Both the position numbers and the translations under genes were made by a program. A stretch of DNA of 64,000 nucleotides from CBDCYH01 sp965224105 (lineage in GTDB: Bacteria > Bacteroidota > Rhodothermia > Rhodothermales > JABDKH01). The notes beneath the pieces are model-generated. The model did no database searches, was not told the origin of the DNA, and was given only the letters and a program-made list of their open reading frames with translations. This document shows, piece by piece, positions 1 through 8,919 of the stretch. The DNA is taken from NCBI GenBank assembly GCA_965224105.1, contig CBDCYH010000002.1, positions 1,922,001 through 1,986,000 of the forward strand, read 5' to 3'. Each line of letters starts with the position of its first letter. Position 1 is the first letter of the stretch.

Positions 1-392
1 AGATCTCGTATCTCAAAAACCCACGGTCTGCCCGTTGACTTGGACAGTCGGTCGGCGGCAAGACCGGTAGTTAGGGGCGTCGAAATTCCAAGGATGACAT
101 CAGGCAAGGGTAGGGTCTTCGCCAGCCGGTAAGCAAGGGTGGGAAATTTGACAAAAGACAGCAGCCTCCTTGAAGCGCTCATAGCGTTGTCGTACGAGAC
201 CGGTATTTCGTGGAGCGTCACTCCCTGCGGGACCCACGGGAAGTCGTGCGTGATTCTCAACGAGCGCCAGCTATTTGTCGTAATTAGGTCTATCTGATGA
301 TTCTTCCCCAGATACTGTAATAATGTGTACAGCCGCGCACTCGCCGGACAGTCGAAGTTGTTATAGTGCTGATATAAAACGCAGATCCTCAT
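1..392 (-). CDS. GT4-family glycosyltransferase, N-terminal part (cut by window edge)
   Basis: I read this open frame by translating the minus strand from the ATG at 392; it runs without a stop off the left edge, giving about 130 residues. It begins MRICVLYQHYNN and reaches PWVFEIRDL, the pattern of WbuB-like GT4 glycosyltransferases, whose N-terminal Rossmann domain carries a similar PWVFE.RDLWP motif. Such enzymes transfer a sugar from an NDP donor to a lipid-linked acceptor on the cytoplasmic face. The start overlaps the stop of the upstream phosphoglycosyltransferase gene as ATGA, so translation is probably coupled and this is likely the next enzyme after chain initiation. The donor-binding C-terminal domain lies outside the window, so donor and linkage cannot be predicted. 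Confidence 0.75.
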   Translation of the reverse strand, partial: MRICVLYQHYNNFDCPASARLYTLLQYLGKNHQIDLITTNSWRSLRITHDFPWVPQGVTLHEIPVSYDNAMSASRRLLSFVKFPTLAYRLAKTLPLPDVILGISTPLTTGLAADRLSKSTGRPWVFEIRD

Positions 393-991
393 GTGCGTTG
401 ACCTTCTTCAACATCCGTAGTCGTTGGGTTGTAGTTGCCTGGTCCATAAACGCCGGCTGGCGAGAATACCGCCCATGGCGTCTTGAGGAGAATCAGCAAA
501 TCAACAAACAGAGAAAGATTGTCGACGTACCAGAGATCGTGCTCGATGCGACCCGTCCAGTCGAGGCTGTTCCTGCCGTTGACCTGCGCCCACCCGGTCA
601 ATCCCGGTTTCACGAGAAGTCTTCGACGTTGGTGATCGTTGTAGCCCTCTGCTTCGTCCATCAAGATCGGGCGTGGGCCTATCAGGCTCATGTCTCCCCG
701 AATGATATTTATCAGCTGGGGGAGCTCGTCCAGTGCAAATCGACGGAGGAACTTACCGGAGCGCGTGAGTGAATCTTCGGGGCGATCGCGATCGTGATGA
801 CCTGCGACCGTTCTCAACTTCAGGATCGTAAACGGTTTGCCCGCCTGCCCTGCGCGCGTTTGTCGGAACAGCACCGGCGGTCCGTCCAACACATAGACAA
901 GCGCGAGGCAAAGGGCCAGGATGGGCGACAGGACCACTAATAGCAGCAACGCCAGGACCACATCCAATAGCCGTTTAACCATCTGGTACAT
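389..991 (-). CDS. PglC/WcaJ-type monotopic phosphoglycosyltransferase (undecaprenyl-phosphate sugar transferase)
   Basis: Predicted to start glycan assembly by moving a sugar-1-phosphate from a UDP-sugar to undecaprenyl phosphate at the inner membrane. A longer frame exists upstream, but the ATG at 991 is preferred: it gives a 200-residue protein, the usual PglC size, beginning MYQMVKRLLDVV, one base after the stop of the sulfotransferase gene. Residues 8-36 form the hydrophobic re-entrant helix, followed by FRQTRAGQAGKPF, the catalytic Asp-Glu pair in LDELPQ (about 88-89), MSLIGPRP and VKPGLTGWAQVNGR. All are family hallmarks. It lacks the extra N-terminal membrane domain of long WcaJ/WbaP proteins. 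Its order after an aminotransferase hints that the donor could be an amino sugar, but this is inference. Confidence 0.9.
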   Translation of the reverse strand: MYQMVKRLLDVVLALLLLVVLSPILALCLALVYVLDGPPVLFRQTRAGQAGKPFTILKLRTVAGHHDRDRPEDSLTRSGKFLRRFALDELPQLINIIRGDMSLIGPRPILMDEAEGYNDHQRRRLLVKPGLTGWAQVNGRNSLDWTGRIEHDLWYVDNLSLFVDLLILLKTPWAVFSPAGVYGPGNYNPTTTDVEEGQRT

Positions 992-992
992 G

Positions 993-1820
993 CTAAATGT
1001 ATCCCCACTCCCGGAGAACGTCTCCGGCCTCTGCGACGACCGTCTCGGCGACCGCAGGGTCAATAACAGATTTCCATTCGGACGCGAGTTCCGGTCGTGC
1101 GCGCTGCTGGAATTCGGCCAACGCATTCCCTTCTGACTGTCCGGTGAATGAGAGTATAGCTCTCACTTCCCCTGGGTCTGAGATGAACTTCTCATAGGAT
1201 GTTGTGAATACCTGGCCTTGCGGCAACCCCGCCAAACCTGTCGTGCACCGTCGTACGCACTCCCGCCACTGACGCGCAGCGACGACCGGTATGCCCTCTG
1301 TCTCGCAATCGCTAGCCATGCCTGGATAGACAGGGCCCCAGGTTGCAGGTTGGTCCTTGCTTACCGTGCGCTGCGCAATGGTCGTAAGCGTGGAGAGCTT
1401 TGCCTTGGCGGGTAACCTGGAAAACTTCCGCAGATAGTAACCCGGCGATTTTCCAGGTGCTGTCCACTGTCGGATCGCGGATTCGACAACAGCTCGACCG
1501 TCTCTCACGATGTGGACAAACCTGGCGTTGGGGAATACTCTCGCAACGTATCTCACCCGGAGCGTGTTCGCGCAGGTTTTTTCAACCATGAACCTGGCGT
1601 CTTCGTTGGTTAGCGACGCAATGGACTGTTTTATTTTCGCTATTGAATCGCCGGTCAGGGTGTTTGCATCGAGGGCGTCGTCGGGGTGGTTTTCGTTGCC
1701 CATCCGCCAAACGGAGTTAATCCCGTCCGGGATGAATGTTGTATCTGATGCTGCTCCGAGTATCTCGCGCAGAAATTTTGTTCCTGAGCGGGCCGCTCCA
1801 AGTATGATGATGCGTGTCAT
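993..1820 (-). CDS. PAPS-dependent sulfotransferase family protein
   Basis: Likely moves a sulfuryl group from 3'-phosphoadenylyl sulfate to a hydroxyl or amine, here probably on a glycan. With the ATG at 1820 the protein has 275 residues and begins MTRIIILGAARSGTKFL, which holds the 5'-phosphosulfate loop (residues 7-16). RFVHIVRDGRAVVES (about 100-114) fits the 3'-phosphate site with its Arg and Ser. A start at 1865 would overlap the preceding gene by 44 bases; the one-base spacing from 1820 matches the next gene junction, so I prefer it. The gene sits between an aminotransferase and the initiating sugar transferase. The sulfate permease and PAPS synthase near 9-12.6 kb would supply its donor. 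Acceptor unknown. Confidence 0.85.
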   Translation of the reverse strand: MTRIIILGAARSGTKFLREILGAASDTTFIPDGINSVWRMGNENHPDDALDANTLTGDSIAKIKQSIASLTNEDARFMVEKTCANTLRVRYVARVFPNARFVHIVRDGRAVVESAIRQWTAPGKSPGYYLRKFSRLPAKAKLSTLTTIAQRTVSKDQPATWGPVYPGMASDCETEGIPVVAARQWRECVRRCTTGLAGLPQGQVFTTSYEKFISDPGEVRAILSFTGQSEGNALAEFQQRARPELASEWKSVIDPAVAETVVAEAGDVLREWGYI

Positions 1821-1821
1821 T

Positions 1822-2973
1822 TCACGAAGTGAGCGGAACTCGTCTTCCTTCGGCGATTGCTGCAATTCGCCGAACGACTTGTGCGAGCGTGGTGGAAACG
1901 CGATCAGCGTCGTCCATGCTCATGTCCGGGTAGAACGGGATGGCGAGGCTGGAGTCGGAAACGGCTTCCGCCACTGGAAACGCTCTGCGTTGGTAGCCAA
2001 ACGTATCCTTGTAGAACGGTTGCGTGTGGATGGACGGAAAGTATGGTGCGCAGGCAATCCCTTCCTCCGCCATGTCGTGAATTATCTGGTCCCGATGTGC
2101 GGTTGTAAAACCTTCCGGGACGCGCACGACGTACACGAACCAGCTCCTGCCCGGGTGGGGTGATGGCAGGATGAGCGGTGTCTCTTCGCGGAGTCGCTTC
2201 GAATAGTGCGCTGCAAGATTTTCCCGCTTTGCCAGGAGCTCGTTCAGTCGCTCCAGTTGTGCACAGCCGATGGCAGCCGCGACTTCGCTCAGGCGGTAAT
2301 TGTATCCCAGTCGCACGTGCTCCATCCGATCACGGTGCGCCCGCCCCTGGTTGAGCATGGATCTGCAAAGTGATGCGATGGATTCTGAGTTGGTTGTGAT
2401 GCACCCTCCTTCACCGGTGGTAACCTGTTTGTTGGGGTAGAACCCAAAAGCGCTGGCGTCTCCCTGGGAGCCGAGAGGTTGTCCGCCGTAAGTCGCACCC
2501 AAGGCTTCGCAGCTGTCGTCGATGAGCGCAATGTCGTGACTATTGGCGATCTCGCGTAGACGGGTCCAATCCGCCGGACAACCAAAGACGTCGACGGCAA
2601 GGATTGCTTTGGTGCGTTCGGTGATGGCATCCTCGATCAGGTCCGGGTTGATGTTAAACGTGTCCGGTTCAATATCAACAAAGACGGGCGTTGCACCCTC
2701 GAACAGGAGAGCATTCGACGATGCTATAAAACTATATGGCGTTGTGATAACCTCATCTCCAGTTCCGATGCCGAGCGAGCGGACAATGAGATGCAAGGCC
2801 GCCGTTCCGCTGCTTGTCGCAACGGCGAAATTGCTTCCTGTCGCCTGGCACATTCGACGTTCGAACTCAATTATCTCGGGGCCGAGAGCCAACCGCCCGG
2901 ATCGGAGCACCTTGGTGACGCGCGATATTTCCGCTTCCGTGATGCTAGGGCGGGATAGGGGAATCTTTTGCAA
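1822..2973 (-). CDS. DegT/DnrJ/EryC1/StrS-family sugar aminotransferase
   Basis: PLP-dependent transaminase expected to convert a keto-NDP-sugar to an amino sugar, usually with glutamate as donor. The 383 residues match family length. The opening IPLSRPSITEAEI, SGTAALHL (about 55-62), the aspartate-rich stretch IDDSCEALGA, and Lys182 in FGFYPNKQVTTGEGG (Schiff-base lysine) are all present. The proximal residues resemble those of enzymes making 4-amino-4,6-dideoxy sugars (PglE/PseC-like), but the exact sugar is not certain. It is first in the minus-strand operon: aminotransferase, sulfotransferase, phosphoglycosyltransferase, glycosyltransferase, with junctions of one base or an ATGA overlap. 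It is divergent from the Wzc-like gene across a 347-base intergenic region. Confidence 0.92.
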   Translation of the reverse strand: MQKIPLSRPSITEAEISRVTKVLRSGRLALGPEIIEFERRMCQATGSNFAVATSSGTAALHLIVRSLGIGTGDEVITTPYSFIASSNALLFEGATPVFVDIEPDTFNINPDLIEDAITERTKAILAVDVFGCPADWTRLREIANSHDIALIDDSCEALGATYGGQPLGSQGDASAFGFYPNKQVTTGEGGCITTNSESIASLCRSMLNQGRAHRDRMEHVRLGYNYRLSEVAAAIGCAQLERLNELLAKRENLAAHYSKRLREETPLILPSPHPGRSWFVYVVRVPEGFTTAHRDQIIHDMAEEGIACAPYFPSIHTQPFYKDTFGYQRRAFPVAEAVSDSSLAIPFYPDMSMDDADRVSTTLAQVVRRIAAIAEGRRVPLTS

Positions 2974-3320
2974 TGATACTGAGTTTCTTTGGTCCTCGGC
3001 GGCGTAGTGCCAATATACTGCCGAAATAGCCGCAATTGGGCACAGTATCCACTCTCAACCTAAGAGGATTCCCACGGCAAGCGCTACTTACAGAATGGAT
3101 GGATTGATTAATACCGGCGTGCGCCCAATTGCATGCGGAAATACTCCAACAGCATCTGGTGGCATGCGGTGTCTCCAAGACAATCTCCGGTCGCGGTCCG
3201 CTGTTTGCAACCGACGTCAACCATCGTTTTGGATTCAAAACAGTAGAATATTTTTCCCAATTTAGCCGACTGGAAGCCAACTTTGCCGAATGGGCTTCGG
3301 GATCGGCACATACAATTTAG
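2974..3320. promoter_or_regulatory. Divergent intergenic region with paired GCAATTGGGC sites
   Basis: This 347-base stretch separates the minus-strand aminotransferase operon from the plus-strand Wzc-like operon and must hold promoters for both. No convincing open frame is present. It contains GCAATTGGGC at 3032-3041 and its exact reverse complement GCCCAATTGC at 3123-3132, centres about 91 bases apart. A similar pair occurs upstream of the PAPS synthase gene. This could be an operator pair, but function is inference. I could not assign -35/-10 boxes with confidence. Confidence 0.45.
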
Positions 3321-5687
3321 ATGGAGACAACAGGATATAGCCGGTTCATCGAGAGGCAATCATCAGCCGACAAACCCGTTCCAAACGGCACCGGAAAAAG
3401 AGGAGAGGTAGTATTCGACGCGACTGACGGTGAGCTATCCCTGCACGACCTGCTCGAAATTCTCCTCAAAGGGAAGTGGATCATCCTGGCGTTTTTTGTC
3501 TCTATTCTTGCTCTGACTGCCATCTACACCCTGTCGGTCGCTCCGGAATATGAGGCGACCAGTCTTATACAGGTCAATACGGACCAATCCACTCCCGAGT
3601 TAGGCGACTTGTTTGGACTCGAGGGGGGCTTTCGCAATGTTCTTAACGAGATCGAGATTCTTAAGTCACGGACAATCGGGCTGGCTGTCGCAGATGAACT
3701 TGTGCGTGGTTTCGACTTTGAGCGCGACAGTTTCACATCCCTTGCACCACCGCCAGATGAGATTCCACTTACGTCCCAGACGGTGCATCTCCGTCTGCGC
3801 GACAATTATGTTCGCGTTCGCCCTGTTAGCCAGGACGTAGACTTTATCGAGATCATTGTTGCCAGCACCAATCCGAATGAGGCGGCAACAATCGCAAATC
3901 TTTTTGCCGACAAATACCTGAACTACAATCTTACCGCGAGCCGTGCGAAGATGACCGCCCTGCGGGAATTTCTTGACGACATTTCCAGCACGTTTGCTGG
4001 TGAGTTGCAGTCGGCGGAAAACGACCTTAGCGGATTCCTGAATCGCGAAGCCGTGGTAGCACCCGACGAAGAGGCCAGGCAGCTTCTTGGCCAGGTCACG
4101 GAACTGCAGCAGAACCAATTTCAAACGCAGGTTGACCTTGGTGTGGCATCCGCGGAGCTTTCGGCATTGGAGCAGCACTTCGAGGCCATGAAGCCGGGGC
4201 TCGCCGGCCAGATCTCCTCTGGAGACGATTTGATCATCGACAGACTCCGCGGCGAAATCGCCGACCTGATTGTGCGGCGTGAGCAAATCTACTCCAAGAA
4301 TCCTGAACTGGAGGCGGATCCCTCCAGCAACGGTGAACTTGTTTCGCTGAACAACCAGATTGAGTCGCTCCGGGCTGATATAGATAGCCGGGCGCAGACC
4401 CTCGTCGACGATGCGCTATCGTCGGCCGCGTCATATTCATCGACAACGGTTCTGCCCGGATCCAGCGGCAAGCTAGGTTCGCTGTCCGAGCTTCGGATGC
4501 AAATCACCGAGAAGCAGATTGAGGTGAGCGCGCTGCAGGCCAAGTTGGACGTGATCAACGAAAACATGGGGACCTATCAGGCTGAGCTGGCCCGCCTGCC
4601 AAATCAGGAACTGATCCTCAATCGGCTTAGCCGAACCGTGCAAACGCAGGAGCAGCTGTACGTCGCTCTCGTTGAGAAACTGCAAGAAGCCAAGATTGCT
4701 GAGCGTTCCGAGCTTGGATACGTGGAGGTTATCGATACCGCAGTCACCCCAGCGGAACCTGTTCGCCCCCGCGTGCCCCTGAATCTTGTGCTGGGTGGCC
4801 TTGTTGGATTGCTTTTCGGTATTGCCGCAGCGTTTATCAAAAACGCCCTGGACAATAAGGTCAGAAAACCAGAGGACATCAGGAAAATCGGCCTCAACGT
4901 GATTGGCGCGATCCCGAGCCTCGAGCGGATCATTAAAAATGACTTTGATGGTCAAAGCCGTGTAACCGTCGACGACCGATCCTACGATACTAATCTCATT
5001 ACCCTGTTGAATCCGTTGTCACCCGTGGCAGAGGGCTACCGAAGACTACGGACCAACATCCAGTTCAGTGATCCCGACCGCGTGATAAGGACGGTTATGG
5101 TGACGAGCGCGGAGCCGGGCGAGGGGAAAACCATTACATCATCAAACCTTGCCGTTGCGCTTGCTCAATCCGGACGCAAGACGCTGTACGTCGATTGCGA
5201 TCTTCGCCGAGCTCGTGGCCATCGCATGTTCGGCGTGAACCGCGAACCGGGGCTTGTGGACTTACTGTTTGATGCGCTTCCAGCGGGCGTTGAAAATTAT
5301 GCATCGGGCATAGACAACCTTTACATCATTCCTGCCGGTCGGAAAATTCCTAATCCTGCCGAAGTGTTGGAGTCAAAGAAAATGGCTGATTTCCTGCATC
5401 GGATGAAACAGGAATTCGATGTCGTTGTGATTGACAGTGCCCCTGTGCTGGCCGTCACCGACGCACTAATCCTCGGACGCCAGTGCGACACAACACTTCT
5501 CATCTGTTCTGCCAATACCACCAGCTGGCAGGCGTTGGATACCAGTAGCAACATGCTCACGGAAATGGGTGCGCACCTAACTGGTGTTCTGCTGAACAGA
5601 TTTGATACCAACGGAGGCGGTAGCGGCTACAGCTACGCCTATGGATATCACTATCAAGATTACTACGGCCAGCCAGCCGACGACTAG
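3321..5687 (+). CDS. Wzc-like polysaccharide copolymerase / bacterial tyrosine kinase
   Basis: A 788-residue inner-membrane protein controlling polymer length and export by cycles of tyrosine phosphorylation. Residues about 35-75 are the Wzz domain start with TM1 (52-73); a long periplasmic coiled-coil follows to TM2 (about 486-508, VLGGLVGLLFGIAAAF). The cytoplasmic kinase has Walker A SAEPGEGKT (596-604), Walker A' LYVDCDLRRAR (about 622) and Walker B VVVIDSAPV (about 701). The C-terminus is a tyrosine cluster (GYSYAYGYHYQDYYG), the autophosphorylation tail. Length and order match fused Wzc/ExoP proteins. Spacing to the downstream SLBB gene is 23 bases, so they form an operon. No strong ribosome-binding site precedes the ATG. 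Confidence 0.95.
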   Translation: METTGYSRFIERQSSADKPVPNGTGKRGEVVFDATDGELSLHDLLEILLKGKWIILAFFVSILALTAIYTLSVAPEYEATSLIQVNTDQSTPELGDLFGLEGGFRNVLNEIEILKSRTIGLAVADELVRGFDFERDSFTSLAPPPDEIPLTSQTVHLRLRDNYVRVRPVSQDVDFIEIIVASTNPNEAATIANLFADKYLNYNLTASRAKMTALREFLDDISSTFAGELQSAENDLSGFLNREAVVAPDEEARQLLGQVTELQQNQFQTQVDLGVASAELSALEQHFEAMKPGLAGQISSGDDLIIDRLRGEIADLIVRREQIYSKNPELEADPSSNGELVSLNNQIESLRADIDSRAQTLVDDALSSAASYSSTTVLPGSSGKLGSLSELRMQITEKQIEVSALQAKLDVINENMGTYQAELARLPNQELILNRLSRTVQTQEQLYVALVEKLQEAKIAERSELGYVEVIDTAVTPAEPVRPRVPLNLVLGGLVGLLFGIAAAFIKNALDNKVRKPEDIRKIGLNVIGAIPSLERIIKNDFDGQSRVTVDDRSYDTNLITLLNPLSPVAEGYRRLRTNIQFSDPDRVIRTVMVTSAEPGEGKTITSSNLAVALAQSGRKTLYVDCDLRRARGHRMFGVNREPGLVDLLFDALPAGVENYASGIDNLYIIPAGRKIPNPAEVLESKKMADFLHRMKQEFDVVVIDSAPVLAVTDALILGRQCDTTLLICSANTTSWQALDTSSNMLTEMGAHLTGVLLNRFDTNGGGSGYSYAYGYHYQDYYGQPADD

Positions 5688-5710
5688 AAACCATCCTACC
5701 CCATTCCAAG

Positions 5711-6199
5711 ATGACCATCAAAAGACTAGGTGCGCTCGCAGCACTGGCTTTCTTCACGTGGACTGCCTCTGCGCAGGTTGTGGACTTTGAGCGCTCTCGA
5801 TACAGTTCGGCAGCTTACCATAATTATTCTGAGCCTGGAGACGTAACCATCCTGGTGAATGTCTGGGGTACCGTCCGCTATCCTGGTCTTTACGAGGTAC
5901 CGTCGGGTACCACAATGAGTACTCTTTTTTCTCTTGCTGGGGGCCCACGGGTGGACCCGCGAGAAAAGCGTGTATCTCGCAAGGTCACGGCAAGGTTGGT
6001 CAGGAACGGCTCCGTGATGCTGGAAACTGTGATGGACAACGAGATCCTCTCGCTTGCCAACGATCCCGTTTTGGCTGAGGGTGACATGATCACTTCCGAT
6101 ACCGTTTTGAAGCGCGGGCTCTCGTGGCGAGATGTTTTCCCGGTTGTGGCTGCGGTTGCATCGGTAGCACTTGCTGTCGAGCGAATCAGCACCAACTGA
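5711..6199 (+). CDS. Small secreted SLBB-domain protein of polysaccharide export
   Basis: A 162-residue protein with a signal peptide (residues 1-21, ending TASAQ) and one SLBB (beta-grasp) domain: VTILVNVWGTVRYPGLYEVP followed by GTTMSTLFSLAGG. The C-terminus (FPVVAAVASVALAV) is hydrophobic and could anchor the protein. SLBB domains occur in Wza-like exporters; this one lacks the polysaccharide-export (PES) domain and a lipobox, so it is an accessory protein rather than the outer-membrane channel. It follows the Wzc-like kinase by 23 bases. The Wza-like protein at 58.7-60.4 kb has a similar VTGAVTFPGRYY stretch and a similar hydrophobic tail, so the two may belong to one export apparatus. 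Confidence 0.8.
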   Translation: MTIKRLGALAALAFFTWTASAQVVDFERSRYSSAAYHNYSEPGDVTILVNVWGTVRYPGLYEVPSGTTMSTLFSLAGGPRVDPREKRVSRKVTARLVRNGSVMLETVMDNEILSLANDPVLAEGDMITSDTVLKRGLSWRDVFPVVAAVASVALAVERISTN

Positions 6200-6586
6200 C
6201 GGTCCAGTCGACTACCGAACCTGCCCATTTTAGCGGCGTTGTATTGCCTCTCCAAAGCGAATCCCAGCGCCGGATTTCCTGTACCGCGATCGGAACGGAT
6301 CCGGTTTACAGGAGGTTGGCGTTCCGAAAAGATACTGGCAAGGTTGTTGTAAACGTCGATTCTCGGTATTTCAGGCCCACAGAAGACGACCAGCTACTTG
6401 GCGATGCCCGGATGCACGGCAATTAAATGGTTGGCTTTAATCCGCATCTCTTGAAAAATCTAATTGAAGAAATGGTGCGTTCGGACGAAATACTAGTCAC
6501 AAACGAACATACTGCCACTCGGTGATTACCGGAACGGAGGCATTTTCGATTCCTTTTTGAATTCCTTTTTGAACTAGTTTAGATCT
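6200..6586. promoter_or_regulatory. Intergenic region before ugd with a 12-bp tandem duplication
   Basis: A gap of 387 bases between two plus-strand genes. I see no supportable gene. The last 40 bases before ugd contain a perfect tandem duplication TTCCTTTTTGAA at 6550-6561 and 6562-6573, immediately upstream of the start region. Around 6278-6312 the arms CCTGTA and TACAGG could pair around a GC-rich loop. Promoter for the ugd operon is expected here, but I could not place it firmly. Confidence 0.4.
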
Positions 6587-7960
6587 ATGAAAGTCGCAAT
6601 TATTGGAACAGGCTATGTCGGCCTAGTGTCCGGGACATGTTTTGCCGAAATGGGCAACGACGTCATCTGTGTGGACATCGATACGCGGAAAGTCGAGATG
6701 CTTCGTAAAGGCGAACTTCCCATCTTTGAACCCGGCCTTGAAGTGTACTTTGAAAGAAACCTGCGCGAAGGCCGCTTGTCATTTACGACTGATCTCAAAT
6801 CAGCGGTCCTCGAAAGTGACATTCTCTTCCTGGCATTACCAACACCCCCGGGTGAAGATGGATCTGCGGATTTGTCCTATGTTCTTGGAGTTGCCGAGGA
6901 CATTGGCAAACTGCTCACCGAGCATCCAGATGCGGGGTACAAGGTTCTCGTAAACAAGAGCACTGTTCCTGTTGGCACTGCACAGAAAGTGCGGGATGTT
7001 CTGCTTGCCGCGGGCCACACGCCCGGCGAGGTTTTCAACGTAGTCTCTAACCCCGAGTTTTTGCGCGAAGGTGTAGCCGTCGAGGATTTCATGAAGCCAG
7101 AGCGTGTTGTGATCGGTACCAACAACACACGCGCAGCGAATATGATGACGAAGCTCTACGAACCGTTTGTTCGTCAGGGTAACCCCATCCTCGTTATGGA
7201 TGAGAAATCATCCGAGATGACGAAGTACGCGGCCAACTCGTTTCTTGCAGCGAAGATCACGTTCATGAACGAGATTGCAAACATTTGCGAGCGGGTTGGT
7301 GCAAACGTAGACCAGGTTCGACGCGGGATCGGGCTCGACTCACGCATTGGTAAGAAATTTCTGTACCCCGGCATCGGATTTGGCGGAAGCTGCTTCCCGA
7401 AAGACGTCCAGGCGCTCGAGCGCACGGCATCCGAGCACGGATACGACTTCGAAATATTGCAGGCAGTCCTTCGCGTAAATGACCGGCAGCGGCATCTACT
7501 AGCAGACAGGATAATCGAATACTTTGGTGGTTCACTCGCCGGCAAAAAGATTGCGGTTTGGGGACTGGCGTTTAAGCCCAATACAGATGATGTCCGTGAG
7601 GCACCTGCCCACGTGATCATCCGCGACCTACTCGCCGCAGGCGCCAGCGTCACTGCGTTTGACCCCGAGGCGATCGAGACCACAAGACAGGTACTTGGCG
7701 ATTCCATTGACTACGTCACCAACGACTACGATGCGCTTGACGACGCAGACTGTCTGGTAATCTGTACCGAATGGCACGAATTCAGGCAGCCAAACTTCGA
7801 GAAAGTCCAGAGTAGATTGAAAAACCCAGTCGTGTTCGACGGTAGAAACCTGTACGATCCTGAAGATCTATCCGCAAAAGGATTCGAGTACTTCAGCATT
7901 GGGCGACCATCGAGCCAACAGGTGGTGGACGTTTCCTACGCCTCTAACGGACAGGGATAA
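6587..7960 (+). CDS. ugd: UDP-glucose 6-dehydrogenase
   Basis: Oxidises UDP-glucose to UDP-glucuronate with two NAD+. The 457 residues match the family. The N-terminal Rossmann motif is GTGYVGLVSGTCFAEMG (7-23), the mid-protein contains NPEFLREG, and the catalytic cysteine is in GFGGSCFPKDVQAL. The C-terminal UDP-binding domain has VWGLAFKPNTDDVREAP. The stop and next start overlap as TAATG, so UDP-glucuronate production is coupled to its decarboxylase. This enzyme supplies acidic precursors for the glycan locus. It is distinct from the second nucleotide-sugar dehydrogenase at 29.3 kb, which has a WecC/WbpA-like active-site stretch. Confidence 0.96.
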   Translation: MKVAIIGTGYVGLVSGTCFAEMGNDVICVDIDTRKVEMLRKGELPIFEPGLEVYFERNLREGRLSFTTDLKSAVLESDILFLALPTPPGEDGSADLSYVLGVAEDIGKLLTEHPDAGYKVLVNKSTVPVGTAQKVRDVLLAAGHTPGEVFNVVSNPEFLREGVAVEDFMKPERVVIGTNNTRAANMMTKLYEPFVRQGNPILVMDEKSSEMTKYAANSFLAAKITFMNEIANICERVGANVDQVRRGIGLDSRIGKKFLYPGIGFGGSCFPKDVQALERTASEHGYDFEILQAVLRVNDRQRHLLADRIIEYFGGSLAGKKIAVWGLAFKPNTDDVREAPAHVIIRDLLAAGASVTAFDPEAIETTRQVLGDSIDYVTNDYDALDDADCLVICTEWHEFRQPNFEKVQSRLKNPVVFDGRNLYDPEDLSAKGFEYFSIGRPSSQQVVDVSYASNGQG

Positions 7961-8913
7961 TGGGAAAACCACGGACTCTAATAACGGGAGGAGCGGGATT
8001 CCTGGGCTCTCACCTGTGTGATCGATTCCTGAAAGAAGGCCACCAGGTCGTCTGCATGGATAATTTCATCACAGGCAGACCGGACAACGTCGCCCATTTA
8101 ATCGGTAACCAGGACTTCAAGCTCATAGAGCATGATGTTACCGACTATATATACGTGGAGGGCGAGCTGGATAATGTGTTGCATTTTGCCAGCCCTGCTT
8201 CCCCGATCGACTACCTCCAGTTGCCGATTCAGACGCTCAAGGTTGGCGCGCTGGGAACGCACAAGACGCTGGGTCTTGCGAAGGCAAAGAATGCTCGTTA
8301 TCTGCTGGCGAGTACCAGCGAGGTCTATGGTGATCCGCTGGTGCATCCGCAGGTTGAGACGTACTGGGGCAACGTCAACCCAATCGGTTTCCGAGGCGTG
8401 TACGATGAGGCAAAACGATTTGCCGAGGCCATGGTTATGGCATACCATCGCTTCCACGGCCTGGAGACGCGAATCGTCCGGATTTTTAACACGTACGGTC
8501 CGCGCATGCGTGCAAAGGACGGACGCGTCGTGTCGAACTTCATCAATCAGGCACTTCGCGGAGACAACATCACCGTGTACGGCGATGGCAGCCAGACGCG
8601 ATCGTTCCAGTATGTGGACGACCTGGTTGACGGGATCTACAGGCTGCTAATGAGCGACGAGGTGGAGCCAGTGAATATTGGTAATCCCGACGAAACTTCG
8701 ATCAAGCAATTTGCGGAAGAAATCGTTGCCTTGATTGACACTACATCCGAAATAGTATTCGAGCCGCTGCCGAAAGATGATCCTCAGGTACGGAAACCTG
8801 ACATCTCGAAAGCGCGCAGCATTCTCGGATGGGAACCGAAGGTGTCCAGAAGCGAAGGACTCCGTCGAACGACAGAGTATTTCAAACAACAGCTTGAGTC
8901 CTCACTGGTCTAA
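7960..8913 (+). CDS. UDP-glucuronate decarboxylase (UDP-xylose synthase) family
   Basis: SDR-family enzyme of 317 residues expected to convert UDP-glucuronate to UDP-xylose. It shows GGAGFLGSHLCDRF (NAD site), ASTSEVYGDPLVHPQ, the YxxxK pair in YDEAKRFAEAM, IVRIFNTYGPRM and GDGSQTRSFQYVDDLVDG, the block typical of UXS enzymes. The start codon overlaps the ugd stop by one base, which strongly supports the substrate assignment. The short form without an N-terminal membrane anchor is usual for bacteria. A dual-function or 4-keto-pentose-producing variant cannot be excluded from sequence alone. Confidence 0.92.
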   Translation: MGKPRTLITGGAGFLGSHLCDRFLKEGHQVVCMDNFITGRPDNVAHLIGNQDFKLIEHDVTDYIYVEGELDNVLHFASPASPIDYLQLPIQTLKVGALGTHKTLGLAKAKNARYLLASTSEVYGDPLVHPQVETYWGNVNPIGFRGVYDEAKRFAEAMVMAYHRFHGLETRIVRIFNTYGPRMRAKDGRVVSNFINQALRGDNITVYGDGSQTRSFQYVDDLVDGIYRLLMSDEVEPVNIGNPDETSIKQFAEEIVALIDTTSEIVFEPLPKDDPQVRKPDISKARSILGWEPKVSRSEGLRRTTEYFKQQLESSLV

Positions 8914-8919
8914 CGCCGG

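Noticed and set aside
3108..3359. Short open frames on both strands in the divergent region 2974-3320
   Set aside because: No family resemblance and they overlap the promoter region of two strong genes.
6124..6426. Plus-strand open frame of 100 residues overlapping the SLBB gene end
   Set aside because: Out of frame with the SLBB gene, low-complexity and Cys-rich start; regarded as a shadow.
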